Assembly (NCBI GenBank): GCA_022711765.1
Contig: JAKLEB010000001.1
Span: forward strand, 251,186-315,185
Direction: 5' to 3'
Source: Candidatus Krumholzibacteriota bacterium
GTDB taxonomy: Bacteria; Krumholzibacteriota; Krumholzibacteriia; LZORAL124-64-63
DNA: 64,000 nucleotides
The position numbers and the translations under genes were made by a program. Of the stretch, positions 25,131 through 34,188 are shown one piece after another. The notes under the pieces were generated by a model that saw only the letters and a program-made list of their open reading frames with translations, was not told the origin of the DNA and did not search any database. Every line of letters starts with the position of its first letter. Positions within the stretch are counted from its first letter, which is position 1.

Positions 25131-26111
25131 TCAGTCAGACAGCGTGTCGTACGCCAACAGGACCGTCGTCGCGGTCGAGACCAAGGCCAGGAAGAGCGGC
25201 AGCGACCGCTGCAGCCAGCTCTCGCGGTACTGCGGCAGGTAGATGACGTCGCCGGGATGGACGACCGGGTTCCCGGATGGCAGACCCTTCTCCAGGAACT
25301 GCCGCATGTTCACGCGCGTCGGCACGTTCGGCCCCTGACGGTTGAGCTCCCCTCCGCGATGGACCCAGTCGATCTTGTGGATCTCGGCGGTCTCGATCGG
25401 GGCGCCGGCGAGCATCAGCACCGTCAGCATCTCCGTCGGGCCCTCGATCGGCACGGTCGTGGGTTGGCCGACGCCGCCGAAGACCTGGACACCGCGAGCC
25501 GGCGGCACGCCGACCGTGCCGTCCGCGACCGTCGGCACCACGAGCGTGTCCCCGCCCTGCAGGAGGATCCGCGGGAAGTCCTCGCCGGTGAGATATCCGG
25601 TCAAGTTGACCGTGCGAGAGACTGGACGTCCGTCCTGCACGGAGATGACCCGGCAGGAGGCGAGGCTCGCATTCTCCGCCGGACCGCCCGCGGCGCGCAG
25701 AACCTCCCAGAGCGTCGGCGGAGCCTCGAACGTGTAGCTCCCCGGCGTCGCGACGGCGCCGAGGGCGAAGATCCGCAGGGCATTGTACTCGACCACGCCG
25801 AGGACGACCTGGCTGATGCCGGGATTGTAGAGCCTCAGTCGTTGGCCCAGCAGTTCCTCCGCCTCGCCGAGGGTCAACCCGGCGACCATGACCTTGCCGA
25901 GCTGCGGCACGTAGACGCTGCCGTCGGCCTGGACGGTCAACTCGCCGTCGAGTTCCGGCTGCTGCGGCACGTTGAGCCGCAGCACGTCGCCCTGGCCGAT
26001 CTTGTAGACGTCGAGCGGCTCATCGTCCTGCGCGAACACGCCGCCAGCCATCAGCACGCCGGCCAGAGCCAGACCCAGGGCCGCCATCTGCATCCGTTGG
26101 AATCGACTCAC
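25131..26111 (-). CDS. Polysaccharide export protein with SLBB domains (Wza-like)
   Basis: The 326-aa product is a periplasmic/outer-membrane export factor. It has a signal peptide (cleavage near GGVFAQD), a polysaccharide export domain (YKIGQGDVLRLNV, GSVYVPQLGKVMVAGLTLGEAEELL), and SLBB-like modules (FALGAVATPGSYTF and VFGGVGQPTTVPI). A GDTLVVPT and a HPGDVIYLPQ loop follow, then one C-terminal transmembrane segment (LPLFLALVSTATTVLLAY). The start overlaps the stop of the upstream epimerase by 4 bp. A C-terminal helix after SLBB modules is found in several FCB export proteins. No Cys lipobox is visible. Confidence 0.85.
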   Translation of the reverse strand: MSRFQRMQMAALGLALAGVLMAGGVFAQDDEPLDVYKIGQGDVLRLNVPQQPELDGELTVQADGSVYVPQLGKVMVAGLTLGEAEELLGQRLRLYNPGISQVVLGVVEYNALRIFALGAVATPGSYTFEAPPTLWEVLRAAGGPAENASLASCRVISVQDGRPVSRTVNLTGYLTGEDFPRILLQGGDTLVVPTVADGTVGVPPARGVQVFGGVGQPTTVPIEGPTEMLTVLMLAGAPIETAEIHKIDWVHRGGELNRQGPNVPTRVNMRQFLEKGLPSGNPVVHPGDVIYLPQYRESWLQRSLPLFLALVSTATTVLLAYDTLSD

Positions 26112-27061
26112 GACCGCCCTCCCGCGCGATTCGCCCGGTACCAGGCCACGGTGCGCTCCAGGCCCGCGGCGAGACTCACGGCCGGCTCATACCCGAGCAG
26201 CCGGCGTGCCTGAGAGATGTCCGCCAGCGAATGCCGGACATCGCCGACCCGGCTCGGACCGTAGGTCGGCGCGACCTCGCTGCCGACGAGGCGGCGGATC
26301 TCGAGACAGAGTTCCTGGATCGTCACGCTCGCTCCGCAGGCGATGTTGTAGACCAGTCCGTCGGCGGCGGGCCCGGCCGCGGCGGCGCGCAGATTGGCGT
26401 GCACGACATTGTCGATGTACGTGAAATCGCGCGACTGTCCGCCGTCGCCATTGATCGTCGGCGAGATCCCCGCGAGGAACCTCGTGATGAAGAGCGGGAC
26501 CACGGCCGCGTACTGGCTCTCGGGATCCTGCCGCGGTCCGAACACGTTGAAGTAGCGCAACCCGATGGTCGGCAATCCATACAGATCCGTGAAGATCTTG
26601 CCGTAGAGCTCGTCCACGTACTTCGTGACCGCGTAGGGCGACAACGGGCGCGCCGGCATGTCTTCACGCTTCGGCAGGACCTCCGAATCCCCGTACGCCG
26701 AGCTGCTCGCCGCGTAGACGACGCGGCGGACCCCCAGATCCCGCGCCGCCAGGAAGACGTTGAGCGTACCCGTGACGTTCACGTCGTTGCTGGCGAGCGG
26801 ATCGGCGACCGAACGCGGCACGGAGGCGAGCGCCGCCTGATGGAACACGACCTCGGCGTCCCGGAAGTGCCGCTTCAGGAGCGCCAGATCGGTGATGCTG
26901 CCCTCGACGAAGGTGATCCGTTCGCTGAATCCCGTCAGGTTGTGCTTGTGGCCCGTGGACAGGTCATCGATGACGACGACGGTGTGATCGAGACCGGCGA
27001 GGGCTTCGGCGACGTGGGAACCGATGAACCCGGCTCCTCCGGTGACGACATAGCGCGCCAT
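26108..27061 (-). CDS. NDP-sugar epimerase/dehydratase (extended SDR)
   Basis: This 317-aa Rossmann enzyme has the NAD site TGGAGFIGSHV (residues 7-17), DDLSTG, the catalytic Ser region ASSSAYGD and the YAVTKYVDE Tyr/Lys motif. The motif FNVFGPRQDPESQYAAVVPLF is typical of UDP-GlcNAc/UDP-Glc C4-epimerases (WbpP/GalE-like). The exact sugar is not fixed by the sequence. It supplies precursors for the export and transferase genes that follow, and overlaps the SLBB gene by 4 bp. Confidence 0.85.
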   Translation of the reverse strand: MARYVVTGGAGFIGSHVAEALAGLDHTVVVIDDLSTGHKHNLTGFSERITFVEGSITDLALLKRHFRDAEVVFHQAALASVPRSVADPLASNDVNVTGTLNVFLAARDLGVRRVVYAASSSAYGDSEVLPKREDMPARPLSPYAVTKYVDELYGKIFTDLYGLPTIGLRYFNVFGPRQDPESQYAAVVPLFITRFLAGISPTINGDGGQSRDFTYIDNVVHANLRAAAAGPAADGLVYNIACGASVTIQELCLEIRRLVGSEVAPTYGPSRVGDVRHSLADISQARRLLGYEPAVSLAAGLERTVAWYRANRAGGRS

Positions 27062-27286
27062 TCATGCTCCCTGTGCCTGGCGGTGGGCCGCCGCCCGCTG
27101 ATGCGGTCGCTCGCGAGGTCCCGGCCGCACGTTGCGCGAATCCACCGGCGCCGGCGATCCGCGGGACTCGTCGAGATTCGCCCAGTATGCTACTGCGAGG
27201 CGGACGATCCGGCTACTACGGATCGGCTCGCCCCGACCGTCGCGGGACTCGACGCCAGGCGGGGCACGACCCGGCCTGGCCCCGAT

Positions 27287-27679
27287 TCAGTCGTCGGATC
27301 GTGGTGGGGATTCGTCGCGTAGATCCCGGAGCTTCTGGTTGGCAGCCGCCAGCTCGGCCCGCAATGCCCGGATTTCCCGGATCCTGCCGACGAACCGTCG
27401 CGCGACGATCAGACCACAGACCAGGATCAAGGCCACGCACAACCGCGGATACCACGGACTGAGGCGGGCGCCGTGGCGGGCGAAGAGGAGCACGGTAGAT
27501 CGCGCGAAGAGGACGAGCGCGACGATGAGGCCGACCTGGATGACGGCGCCGACGATCTCGCCGGCCAAGGCTTCCTGCACGCGCCGCGCATGGCGGAACG
27601 GGGCGGCCTCCCGGCCCGCCTCGAGGAAACGGGACCGGAACGCGTCACTTCTCCGGGGGGATCTCTTCGAAATCCGCAT
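27287..27679 (-). CDS. Small membrane protein of unknown function
   Basis: I do not recognise the family. It is 130 aa, with a basic N-terminal 40 residues, two hydrophobic segments (EIVGAVIQVGLIVALVLFA and YPRLCVALILVCGLIVA) and a charged C-terminal coiled-coil-like tail (RIREIRALRAELAAANQKL). The ATG at 27679 lies 35 bp inside the upstream small gene, with AGGA 8 bases before it. A GTG in the basic region is an alternative start. The 225-bp gap after it, up to the epimerase start, shows no clear signal. Confidence 0.6.
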   Translation of the reverse strand: MRISKRSPRRSDAFRSRFLEAGREAAPFRHARRVQEALAGEIVGAVIQVGLIVALVLFARSTVLLFARHGARLSPWYPRLCVALILVCGLIVARRFVGRIREIRALRAELAAANQKLRDLRDESPPRSDD

Positions 27680-27842
27680 CGGAGATGTCCTGGCGGTTCA
27701 GGTCCTGCAGGCGATCGTCGCGGGGCGTCCGCCGCTGGGCGCGGATCTCCTGCCGTCGATCACCGTCCCGCGTGCCGAGCAGCCGGAGCAAGCGGGGCAG
27801 AAACCAGAGGACGGCGAGCAGCAGGACGAGGAACTTGAACAT
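27645..27842 (-). CDS. Small single-pass membrane protein
   Basis: This 65-aa protein starts with MFKFLVLLLAVLWFLPRLLRLL, a single membrane helix, and continues as an Arg/Asp/Gln-rich soluble tail ending EEIPPEK. It resembles the DUF4834-type small proteins of FCB bacteria in layout only. It overlaps the next gene by 35 bp, so the two are probably co-translated. Confidence 0.6.
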   Translation of the reverse strand: MFKFLVLLLAVLWFLPRLLRLLGTRDGDRRQEIRAQRRTPRDDRLQDLNRQDISDADFEEIPPEK

Positions 27843-28003
27843 GGCACCAACGGTAGCAGTTCGATTCCCGAACGCTAGCAAATTCCGGCGAGCGGCTCGA
27901 AATCCCAGGTTCCTCGCGCGACGGCCGGGCCTCGGCACCGGAGCGGAGGCGACCGGTCACGCCGCCAGCGTCGCGTCGATGCGCCGCGTATTCCCTGGTG
28001 AGG

Positions 28004-28080
28004 TGGTACGCCCGGCGGGATTCGAACCCACGACCTCTTGCTCCGGAGGCAAGCGCTCTATCCAGCTGAGCTACGGGCGC
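28004..28080 (-). tRNA. tRNA-Arg (anticodon CCG)
   Basis: Acceptor GCGCCCG pairs with CGGGCGT (G1-U72 at the end, as in tRNA-Arg(CCT)), with discriminator A and encoded CCA. The anticodon stem CTTGC/GCAAG encloses CTCCGGA, giving CCG. Confidence 0.96.
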
Positions 28081-28095
28081 ACCTCGAGGCGGCAC

Positions 28096-28146
28096 CACGG
28101 ATCCGTGGCGGCGGCTTCAACTTACATTCTCGGCGTCCCTTGTCAA
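28096..28146 (-). promoter_or_regulatory. Promoter and palindrome before tRNA-Arg(CCG)
   Basis: TTGACA (28146-28141) overlaps the recN stop region; TAAGTT (28124-28119) is 16 bp downstream. A perfect 14-bp palindrome CCACGGATCCGTGG (28096-28109) lies between this promoter and the tRNA, so it sits in the transcribed leader. Confidence 0.62.
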
Positions 28147-29912
28147 GAATTGCCGCGGGCTCGCGCCGTCCGCCGCGCCGCGGGCGCTGGCGCGCCGTCG
28201 GCGGCTGCCAGCAACTCCCGGGCATAGGTCGTCTGCGCGGCCGCGTCGCCACGGCGCCAGCCCTCGCCGCCCAGCTGCCGGGCGATCTCCGCGACACGTT
28301 TCTCGCCCTCCAGCCGCTCGAGATCGACCGTCGTCCGGCCACCGTGGACGGACTTGGCCACTCGCCAGTGGTCTTGACCGTAGACGGTGACGGTCGGCAG
28401 GTGAGTGACGCACAGGGCCTGCGCATCGCGCGCGAGTTCGCGCAACAGCCTGGCCACTGGCGTCGCCGCGTCCATTCCCAGGCCGGCGTCGACCTCATCG
28501 AAGACCCGCAGGAGCGGCCGCCGGTCGGCCCGGCGGAGCATGAGCAGGCCCAGGTAGATCCGGGACGACTCGCCGCCCGACGCGATGGCGCCGACCTCGC
28601 CCTGGTTCTCGCCAGGGTTCGTGCGGACGAGGATTCGCACGTCGTTGGCACCATGCGGCGCGACCGAGCAGGGTTCACCCGCGATCGTGATCGGTCCGTC
28701 CGGATCGCGCCGGAGGTCCACCGTCACGGTGAGGTCGAGCTGCGGCATCGCGAGAGGGCGAATGAGATCCTCGGCGGCGGCGCTCACGCGCGCCGCGCCC
28801 CGCGCCCGCACGTCGTGCAGATCCCGGCACGCCGCCGTCAGGCGGAGGCGCTGCGCCTCGTACGCGTCGCGCAGGCGGGCGAGGTCCTCCGCGGCCAGAT
28901 CCTGCCGGCCGAGGCGCTCGGCCAGCTTGTCCCGCAGGGCGATCAGACTGTCGACATCGCAGCGGTACTTGCGGCGCAGATCCTCGTAGAGCGCCTTGCG
29001 CTCTTCGAGCTCGTCGAGGCTGCGGGGGTCGATCTGGAAGCCGTCGAGGAATCGCCCCAGCTCCGTGGCCGCGTCCGCCGTCAGCTCGGCGGCGGCGCGC
29101 AGTTGGTCGAGCGCACTGGCCAGGCGAGTCGAGCGCTCCGCATGCGGCTGCAGGGCCGCGATCGCCGCGCCGAGGGCCTCGCGCGCCGGAGCCGCCCCGG
29201 TCGCGAGACGGTCGCAGGCGAGGCTCGCCGCCTCCTGCAACGCGCGGGAGTGCCGCTTGACGGCGAGGGACTCGGCGAGCTCCTCCTCCTCGAGGGGCCG
29301 CAGAGCGGCGGCGACCAGCTCGCCGTGCTGGTAGCGCCACATCTCGAGCTGCTCGCTGGCGGCGGCGACCTCGCGTTCTCGCCCGGCGAGATCCTGCTGC
29401 GCGGAGCGGAAGTCGGCCAGCGCCTGGGCGACCATCTCCCGTTGCTGGCGGAGCCCGAGGACCGCGTCGAGCAGCTCGCGCGCGAACTCGCCCGTCGCGA
29501 GCTCCTGTTGCTGGTGCTGACTCTGGATCGCGAAGAAGCGGCGTCCCAGCTCCTCGAGCACGGCGACCGACGCCAGCATGCCGTTGACCAGCACGCGTCC
29601 GCGGCCCTCTCGCCGGAGCTCCCGCCGCAACACCAAGAGGCCGTCGTCGCCGAGCCGCAGCCCGAGCCGCGCGACCTCGGCACGCAGATCCTCGCGGGCG
29701 TCCAGGTCGCAGACCGCTTCGACGAACGCCAGGTCCTCCCCGCGGCGAATGAGGCCGCGTTCGGCCTTGCCGCCGGTCAAGAGGGCGATCGCGCCGGCGA
29801 TCAACGATTTGCCGGCGCCGGTCTCCCCCGTGAGCACCGTCAGTCCGGCGCCCGGCCGCAGAACCAGGTCCTCGGCCAGCGCCAGGTTGCCGATCCGCAG
29901 CTCGAGCAGCAT
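28143..29912 (-). CDS. recN: DNA repair ATPase RecN
   Basis: RecN is an SMC-like protein that acts at double-strand breaks. The 589-aa product has Walker A GETGAGKS at residues 29-36, FAIQSQHQQQEL (a RecN mark), a long Ala/Arg/Glu-rich coiled coil (about 150-370), the ABC signature IASGGESSRIYLG, Walker B LLRVFDEVDAGLG, and CVTHLPTV. The ATG at 29912 overlaps the nadK stop as TGATG. The C-terminal tail is Ala/Arg-rich and poorly conserved. Confidence 0.93.
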   Translation of the reverse strand: MLLELRIGNLALAEDLVLRPGAGLTVLTGETGAGKSLIAGAIALLTGGKAERGLIRRGEDLAFVEAVCDLDAREDLRAEVARLGLRLGDDGLLVLRRELRREGRGRVLVNGMLASVAVLEELGRRFFAIQSQHQQQELATGEFARELLDAVLGLRQQREMVAQALADFRSAQQDLAGREREVAAASEQLEMWRYQHGELVAAALRPLEEEELAESLAVKRHSRALQEAASLACDRLATGAAPAREALGAAIAALQPHAERSTRLASALDQLRAAAELTADAATELGRFLDGFQIDPRSLDELEERKALYEDLRRKYRCDVDSLIALRDKLAERLGRQDLAAEDLARLRDAYEAQRLRLTAACRDLHDVRARGAARVSAAAEDLIRPLAMPQLDLTVTVDLRRDPDGPITIAGEPCSVAPHGANDVRILVRTNPGENQGEVGAIASGGESSRIYLGLLMLRRADRRPLLRVFDEVDAGLGMDAATPVARLLRELARDAQALCVTHLPTVTVYGQDHWRVAKSVHGGRTTVDLERLEGEKRVAEIARQLGGEGWRRGDAAAQTTYARELLAAADGAPAPAARRTARARGNS

Positions 29913-30850
29913 CAGGAGTCCTCGCTGTCGCCCGTGCAGCCGGGGCCGCACCGGCCGCTGCTGTCGCGGAGTCGCGGCGCGACGCCCCAGTTGAGCTTGT
30001 GGCGCAGGACCTCGAAGAAATCGCTGTCGGGGAACTTCACGAGCCGGACGCGCGGCGGCGTGAGGTGGCAAGCGAGCCGGTCGTGGCGCGCGAGCGGCGT
30101 CGCGACCTGACCGTCGGCCGTGAGGGTCGCTCCGTCGCCGACCGCGTGCAGCACCATCTCGATGTCCACGTCGTCGCCGAGGATCAGCGGCCGGACGCCG
30201 AGGCTGTGCGGGCAGATGGGCGTCACCAGCAGGCCGGGGACTTCCGGCTGGCAGATCGCACCGCCGGCCGACAGGCTGTAGGCGGTCGAGCCGGTCGCGG
30301 TCGCGAAGATCACTCCATCGCCGAGGAAACGCCCGAGCGAGGTCCCGCCGAGCCGCAACTCGAGGTCGAGCGCGCGCGGCGGCGCGCCCATGTTGACGAC
30401 GACGTCGTTCAAGCCGGCGACTTCGGCGATCGTCTCGCCCCGCCGCCAGATCGTGCAGTGGACCCGCGAGCGGCCCGCCAGCACGAAGTCGCCGTCGAGC
30501 ACTCGCGCGATGGCCGTTGCCAGACCGGAGACGGGGATGTCGGTCAGATAGCCCAGCGATCCGAGATTGATTCCCAGCAAGGGCGTCCCGCTGTCCCCGA
30601 TCAGCCGGGCGGTCGCGAGCATCGTGCCATCGCCGCCGAGCGCCACCATGACGTCGGACGTCGCGACCAGCTCCGCGTCCTCGCGCCCCAGATCGCCGCG
30701 CCCGCACAGGTCGGCGAGCTCGCGACTGAGCGCCACCGCGATCCGGCGGCGGACGCACAGGTCCAGCACGGTTGCGATGGCGGGTCGGATCTCGTGCTTG
30801 TAGGGATTCCCGCAGAGCCCGAGCTGCCGCACCGCGATGTCGATGCTCAT
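29912..30850 (-). CDS. nadK: NAD kinase
   Basis: This 312-aa enzyme phosphorylates NAD to NADP. It carries ALGGDGTMLATAR (GGDG catalytic motif), INLGSLGYLTD, LNDVVVN, and a GDGVIFATATGSTAYSLSAGG substrate motif. The start has GGAG 8 bases upstream. A C-terminal Cys-containing tail of about 20 residues is longer than usual. It follows dxs by 16 bp and overlaps recN. Confidence 0.93.
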   Translation of the reverse strand: MSIDIAVRQLGLCGNPYKHEIRPAIATVLDLCVRRRIAVALSRELADLCGRGDLGREDAELVATSDVMVALGGDGTMLATARLIGDSGTPLLGINLGSLGYLTDIPVSGLATAIARVLDGDFVLAGRSRVHCTIWRRGETIAEVAGLNDVVVNMGAPPRALDLELRLGGTSLGRFLGDGVIFATATGSTAYSLSAGGAICQPEVPGLLVTPICPHSLGVRPLILGDDVDIEMVLHAVGDGATLTADGQVATPLARHDRLACHLTPPRVRLVKFPDSDFFEVLRHKLNWGVAPRLRDSSGRCGPGCTGDSEDS

Positions 30851-30866
30851 GCGAGGATCTCCGCGC

Positions 30867-32777
30867 TCACGACGCAGATTGGGCGCGACCGGAAAGGTCG
30901 AGCCGCTCCAGGGCCGCCGCCGCCGACCGGGCGATGCCGTCCGCGTCCAGTCCGAGCATGCCCAGTAGTTCATTGCGCGACGCCTGGTCCTGGAAGCAGT
31001 CCGGGATGCCCAGACAGACCACGTGCGGATTCTCAGCGGCGGCGTGGCGCTGCGCCCACTCGAGGACGGCCGCACCGAAACCGCCGGCCAGGACATTCTC
31101 CTCGACGGTCACGACCAGGCGATGCCGCTGCCAGATGTCGGCCAGCAGGCCGTCGTCGAGCGGCTTCACGAACCTCATGTCGACGAGCTCCGCCTCGATC
31201 CCCTGCCGCGCCAGGACGTCGGCCGCCTTGCGCGCCGGCTGAACGAGCGAACCGATCGCGAGCAACGCGAGATTGTCGCCCGTGCGCAAGGTCCGCGCCC
31301 GCCCGATCGCGAGCGGCGTCAGCTCGGCGTCGAGCGGCACGCCGACGGCATTGCCGCGCGGGTAGCGCAGCGCCGTCGGCCCGTCGTCGCGCGCGAGCGC
31401 CGTCGCGAGCATCCGCCGCAGCTCGTTCTCGTCGGACGGGGCCATCACGACCATTCCCGGCACCATCCGCAGGAACGTCAGGTCGAAGACCCCATGGTGG
31501 GTCGGCCCATCCTCGCCGACCAGGCCGGCGCGGTCGATCGCGAAGATCACGGGCAGCTTCTGCAACGCGACGTCGTGGATGATCTGGTCCAGCGCGCGCT
31601 GCAGGAACGTCGAGTAGATGGCGCAGACCGGGCGCAGCCCGCGGCACGCCAGCCCGGCCGCAAACGTCACGGCGTGGGCTTCGGCGATGCCGACGTCCCA
31701 GGCGCGGTCCGGTAGGTCCAGCTGGAGGCGGTCGATGCCCGTGCCCGACGGCATGGCGGCGGTGATGCCGTGGATCCGACGGTCCCGCAGGGCGAGCTCG
31801 GTCAGCGTCTCGCCGAACACCGCCGTCCAGCTGGGCACGGCTGGCGTCTTGACCTTGATCCCTTCCGCCTTGTCGAACGCGCCGACTCCGTGATAACGCT
31901 GGTCGTCCTGCTCCGCGAAGGCATAGCCCTTGCCCTTCTCGGTGACGGCGTGCACCAGGACCGGTCCGCGGATCTTGCGCACCTGCTCCAGGGTCCGCAG
32001 CACGGTCGGCAGGTCGTGCCCGTCGATCGGGCCGAAGTAGCGGAATCCCAGCTCCTCGAACAGGATGGTCGGCACGATGAGGCTCTTGAGCCCTTCCTTG
32101 ATGCGCCCCGCGAGGATCTGCGCCTTGCGGCCCTTGGGCATCACGCCGAGGAGCTTCCAGACCTCCGCCTCGAATCGCGTGTAGAAATCGTCAGACGTGA
32201 TCAGCGTCAGGTAGCGCGAGATGGCCCCCACGTTCGGCGAGATGCTCATCTTGTTGTCGTTCAAGACGACGAGCAGATCGGTGTTGGCCTGGCCCGCATT
32301 GTTCAGGCCCTCGAAGGCCAGGCCCCCGGTCAGCGCGCCGTCGCCGACGACGGCGACCACCGCGTGATCCTCGCCGAGCGCGTCGCGAGCCAGGGCGTAG
32401 CCGAGCGCCGCCGAGACGGCGGTGCTGGCGTGGCCGGCGCCGAACATGTCGTGTTCGCTCTCGGTGCGCTTCGGAAAACCGGAGAGGCCGTCGCGCAGAC
32501 GGAGCGTGTCGAACCGATCCCGCCGCCCCGTCAAAAGCTTGTGGACGTACGCCTGGTGGCCGACGTCCCAGACGAGCTTGTCCCGCGGCGAATCGAAGAC
32601 CCGGTGGAGCGCGACGGTCAACTCGACCACGCCGAGGCTCGCGCCGAGGTGGCCGCCGGTCCGGCTCACCGTCGAGATGATGTCCTCGCGCAGCTCGGCG
32701 CACAGCTTCAGCAGCTGATCCAGATCGAGGTCCTTCAGCCCAGCGGGCCCCCGCAATCCGGGCAGGATCGGATTCAT
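30867..32777 (-). CDS. dxs: 1-deoxy-D-xylulose-5-phosphate synthase
   Basis: Dxs joins pyruvate and glyceraldehyde-3-phosphate in the first step of the non-mevalonate isoprenoid route. In the 636-aa product, thiamine-diphosphate marks are GDGALTGGLAFEGLNNAG, and other family marks are VGHQAYVHKLLTGR, HDMFGAGHASTAVSAALG, the YR-type pyrimidine domain with FAAGLACRGLRPVCAIYS, and DRAGLVGEDGPTHHG. It lies two genes after ispA in the same operon, so two isoprenoid enzymes are co-expressed. Confidence 0.96.
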   Translation of the reverse strand: MNPILPGLRGPAGLKDLDLDQLLKLCAELREDIISTVSRTGGHLGASLGVVELTVALHRVFDSPRDKLVWDVGHQAYVHKLLTGRRDRFDTLRLRDGLSGFPKRTESEHDMFGAGHASTAVSAALGYALARDALGEDHAVVAVVGDGALTGGLAFEGLNNAGQANTDLLVVLNDNKMSISPNVGAISRYLTLITSDDFYTRFEAEVWKLLGVMPKGRKAQILAGRIKEGLKSLIVPTILFEELGFRYFGPIDGHDLPTVLRTLEQVRKIRGPVLVHAVTEKGKGYAFAEQDDQRYHGVGAFDKAEGIKVKTPAVPSWTAVFGETLTELALRDRRIHGITAAMPSGTGIDRLQLDLPDRAWDVGIAEAHAVTFAAGLACRGLRPVCAIYSTFLQRALDQIIHDVALQKLPVIFAIDRAGLVGEDGPTHHGVFDLTFLRMVPGMVVMAPSDENELRRMLATALARDDGPTALRYPRGNAVGVPLDAELTPLAIGRARTLRTGDNLALLAIGSLVQPARKAADVLARQGIEAELVDMRFVKPLDDGLLADIWQRHRLVVTVEENVLAGGFGAAVLEWAQRHAAAENPHVVCLGIPDCFQDQASRNELLGMLGLDADGIARSAAAALERLDLSGRAQSAS

Positions 32778-32820
32778 GCCTCCTCACTTCCGGCAGTCCG
32801 GTTGCCGCCTGTACCCCAGT

Positions 32821-33267
32821 CTAGACCGCGCCGAGCGCCAAGGCAAAAAGAAAGCCCCAAATGAGTCCGGCGGCCACGTGCGTGGGCGTGTGCGCCACGA
32901 TGTCCAGATATCCCGCGACCCGCCGGCGCCAGGGGCCGGAGTCCGGGGCCAGCAGGACGAGATCGTGGACCACCCGGCGCTGCTGTTGCGCCGCCGACCG
33001 CACCCGCACGGCGTCCAGGACGGTGATCACGGCGAACACCAGCGCGACGGATGTCTCCGGGGAGCGCCACCCCGTCCGCAGGGCGCAAGCCGTCACGAGG
33101 CAACCGCCGACCGCCGCGTGCACGCTCGGCAAGCCCGCGCTCTGGCCGAGCAGCCCGAGTTCGAGGCGGCGCTGGGTCGCCGAGTAGACCACCAGCTTGA
33201 ACACCTGGCCGCCGGCGACGGCCAGCACCACGATCACCCAGAGGTCGAGTCGCCAGGTCGCCGGCAT
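32821..33267 (-). CDS. DUF212 divergent PAP2-like membrane protein
   Basis: The 148-aa product has four hydrophobic segments. GLPSVHAAVGG takes the place of the PAP2 phosphatase SGH motif, followed by LVFAVITVLDAVRVRSA and a C-terminal AHTPTHVAAGLIWG. These are the fixed points of DUF212, which resembles PAP2 phosphatases of polyprenyl lipids. Placement between ispA and dxs fits a role on a prenyl or prenyl-phosphate substrate (inference). Confidence 0.82.
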   Translation of the reverse strand: MPATWRLDLWVIVVLAVAGGQVFKLVVYSATQRRLELGLLGQSAGLPSVHAAVGGCLVTACALRTGWRSPETSVALVFAVITVLDAVRVRSAAQQQRRVVHDLVLLAPDSGPWRRRVAGYLDIVAHTPTHVAAGLIWGFLFALALGAV

Positions 33268-33276
33268 CGTTCGCCT

Positions 33277-34188
33277 TCAGCGGTCGCGCCGCCACAGGTA
33301 GCGGGCCAGGTCCAGCAGCCGATCGGCGGCCGGCCCGGTCGCAAGGAGAGGCTGCAGATCCCGGAGGCCGCGTCGTCCGTACCGGTGAGTCCGTACGCGC
33401 GCGCGAGCCGGCCCCTCGACCCTGACCCAGGTCGCCTTGCCGCGCGCGGCATCCTTGCCGGGCGTCTTGCCGAGATCCTGCTGGGCAGCCGACAGGTCGA
33501 GCAGGTCGTCGGCACCCTGGAACGCGAGCCCGAGCCACCGCCCCGCCGAGGCGAGCCGGTCGATGACTGGTTGCGGCGCGCCGCGGCAGACCCCGCCGGC
33601 GGCGAACGCCAGGCTGATCATCGCGGCCGTCTTGCCCGCGTGGATCCGGCGGACGTCGTTCACCGTCACTGCCTGCCCCTCCGCGTCCAGGTCTCGTTGC
33701 TGGCCTCCCACCATGCCCGCCGGCCCGGCCGCGCTCGCCGCCCGGCGCACCAGCTCGGCAGCGCGCGACCCGGCCTCCGCGAGGACCGCGAATGCGAGCG
33801 ACTGGAGACCATCGCCGGCGAGGATCGCCGTGCCCTCGTCGAACGCGACATGGCACGTCGGGCGCCCCCGCCGCAGGACGTCGTCGTCCATGGCCGGCAG
33901 ATCGTCGTGGATCAGGCTGTACGTGTGGAGCATCTCGAGGGCCGCCGCGACGCGGATCGCCGTGTCGCGCGGCGTTGCGCCGGGCGCGCGCCGACCGCCG
34001 GCCAGGGCATCGTAGGTCCAGAGCAGGATGATCGGCCGCAGCCGCTTGCCGCCCCCGAACAGGCTGTGCGCCATGGCGCGTCTGAGGCGCGGCGGCACGC
34101 CCCGGCACGCCGCGAGCTCGGCACGGAGCGTCCCTTCGACCGCGCGCCGCTCGGCGATCATCGCCTGCCGCCAGCCGTCATGCGTCAC
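33277..34188 (-). CDS. ispA: Short-chain polyprenyl diphosphate synthase (farnesyl/geranylgeranyl type)
   Basis: This 303-aa enzyme condenses IPP with allylic diphosphates. FARM is LIHDDLPAMDDDVLRRG (about residues 90-106), preceded by GGGKRLRPIILLW. The second Asp-rich motif is FQGADDLLD. A SARM-linked LGKTPGKDAARGKATW follows. The DDxxxxD spacing of FARM is the bacterial type of IspA-like synthases. Product length is not certain. The start overlaps the folD stop by 11 bp. Confidence 0.9.
   Translation of the reverse strand: MTHDGWRQAMIAERRAVEGTLRAELAACRGVPPRLRRAMAHSLFGGGKRLRPIILLWTYDALAGGRRAPGATPRDTAIRVAAALEMLHTYSLIHDDLPAMDDDVLRRGRPTCHVAFDEGTAILAGDGLQSLAFAVLAEAGSRAAELVRRAASAAGPAGMVGGQQRDLDAEGQAVTVNDVRRIHAGKTAAMISLAFAAGGVCRGAPQPVIDRLASAGRWLGLAFQGADDLLDLSAAQQDLGKTPGKDAARGKATWVRVEGPARARVRTHRYGRRGLRDLQPLLATGPAADRLLDLARYLWRRDR

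Noticed and set aside
18519..28080. G1-U72 wobble in both arginine tRNAs as an oddity
   Set aside because: The terminal wobble is common among bacterial arginine tRNAs and both molecules are otherwise complete.
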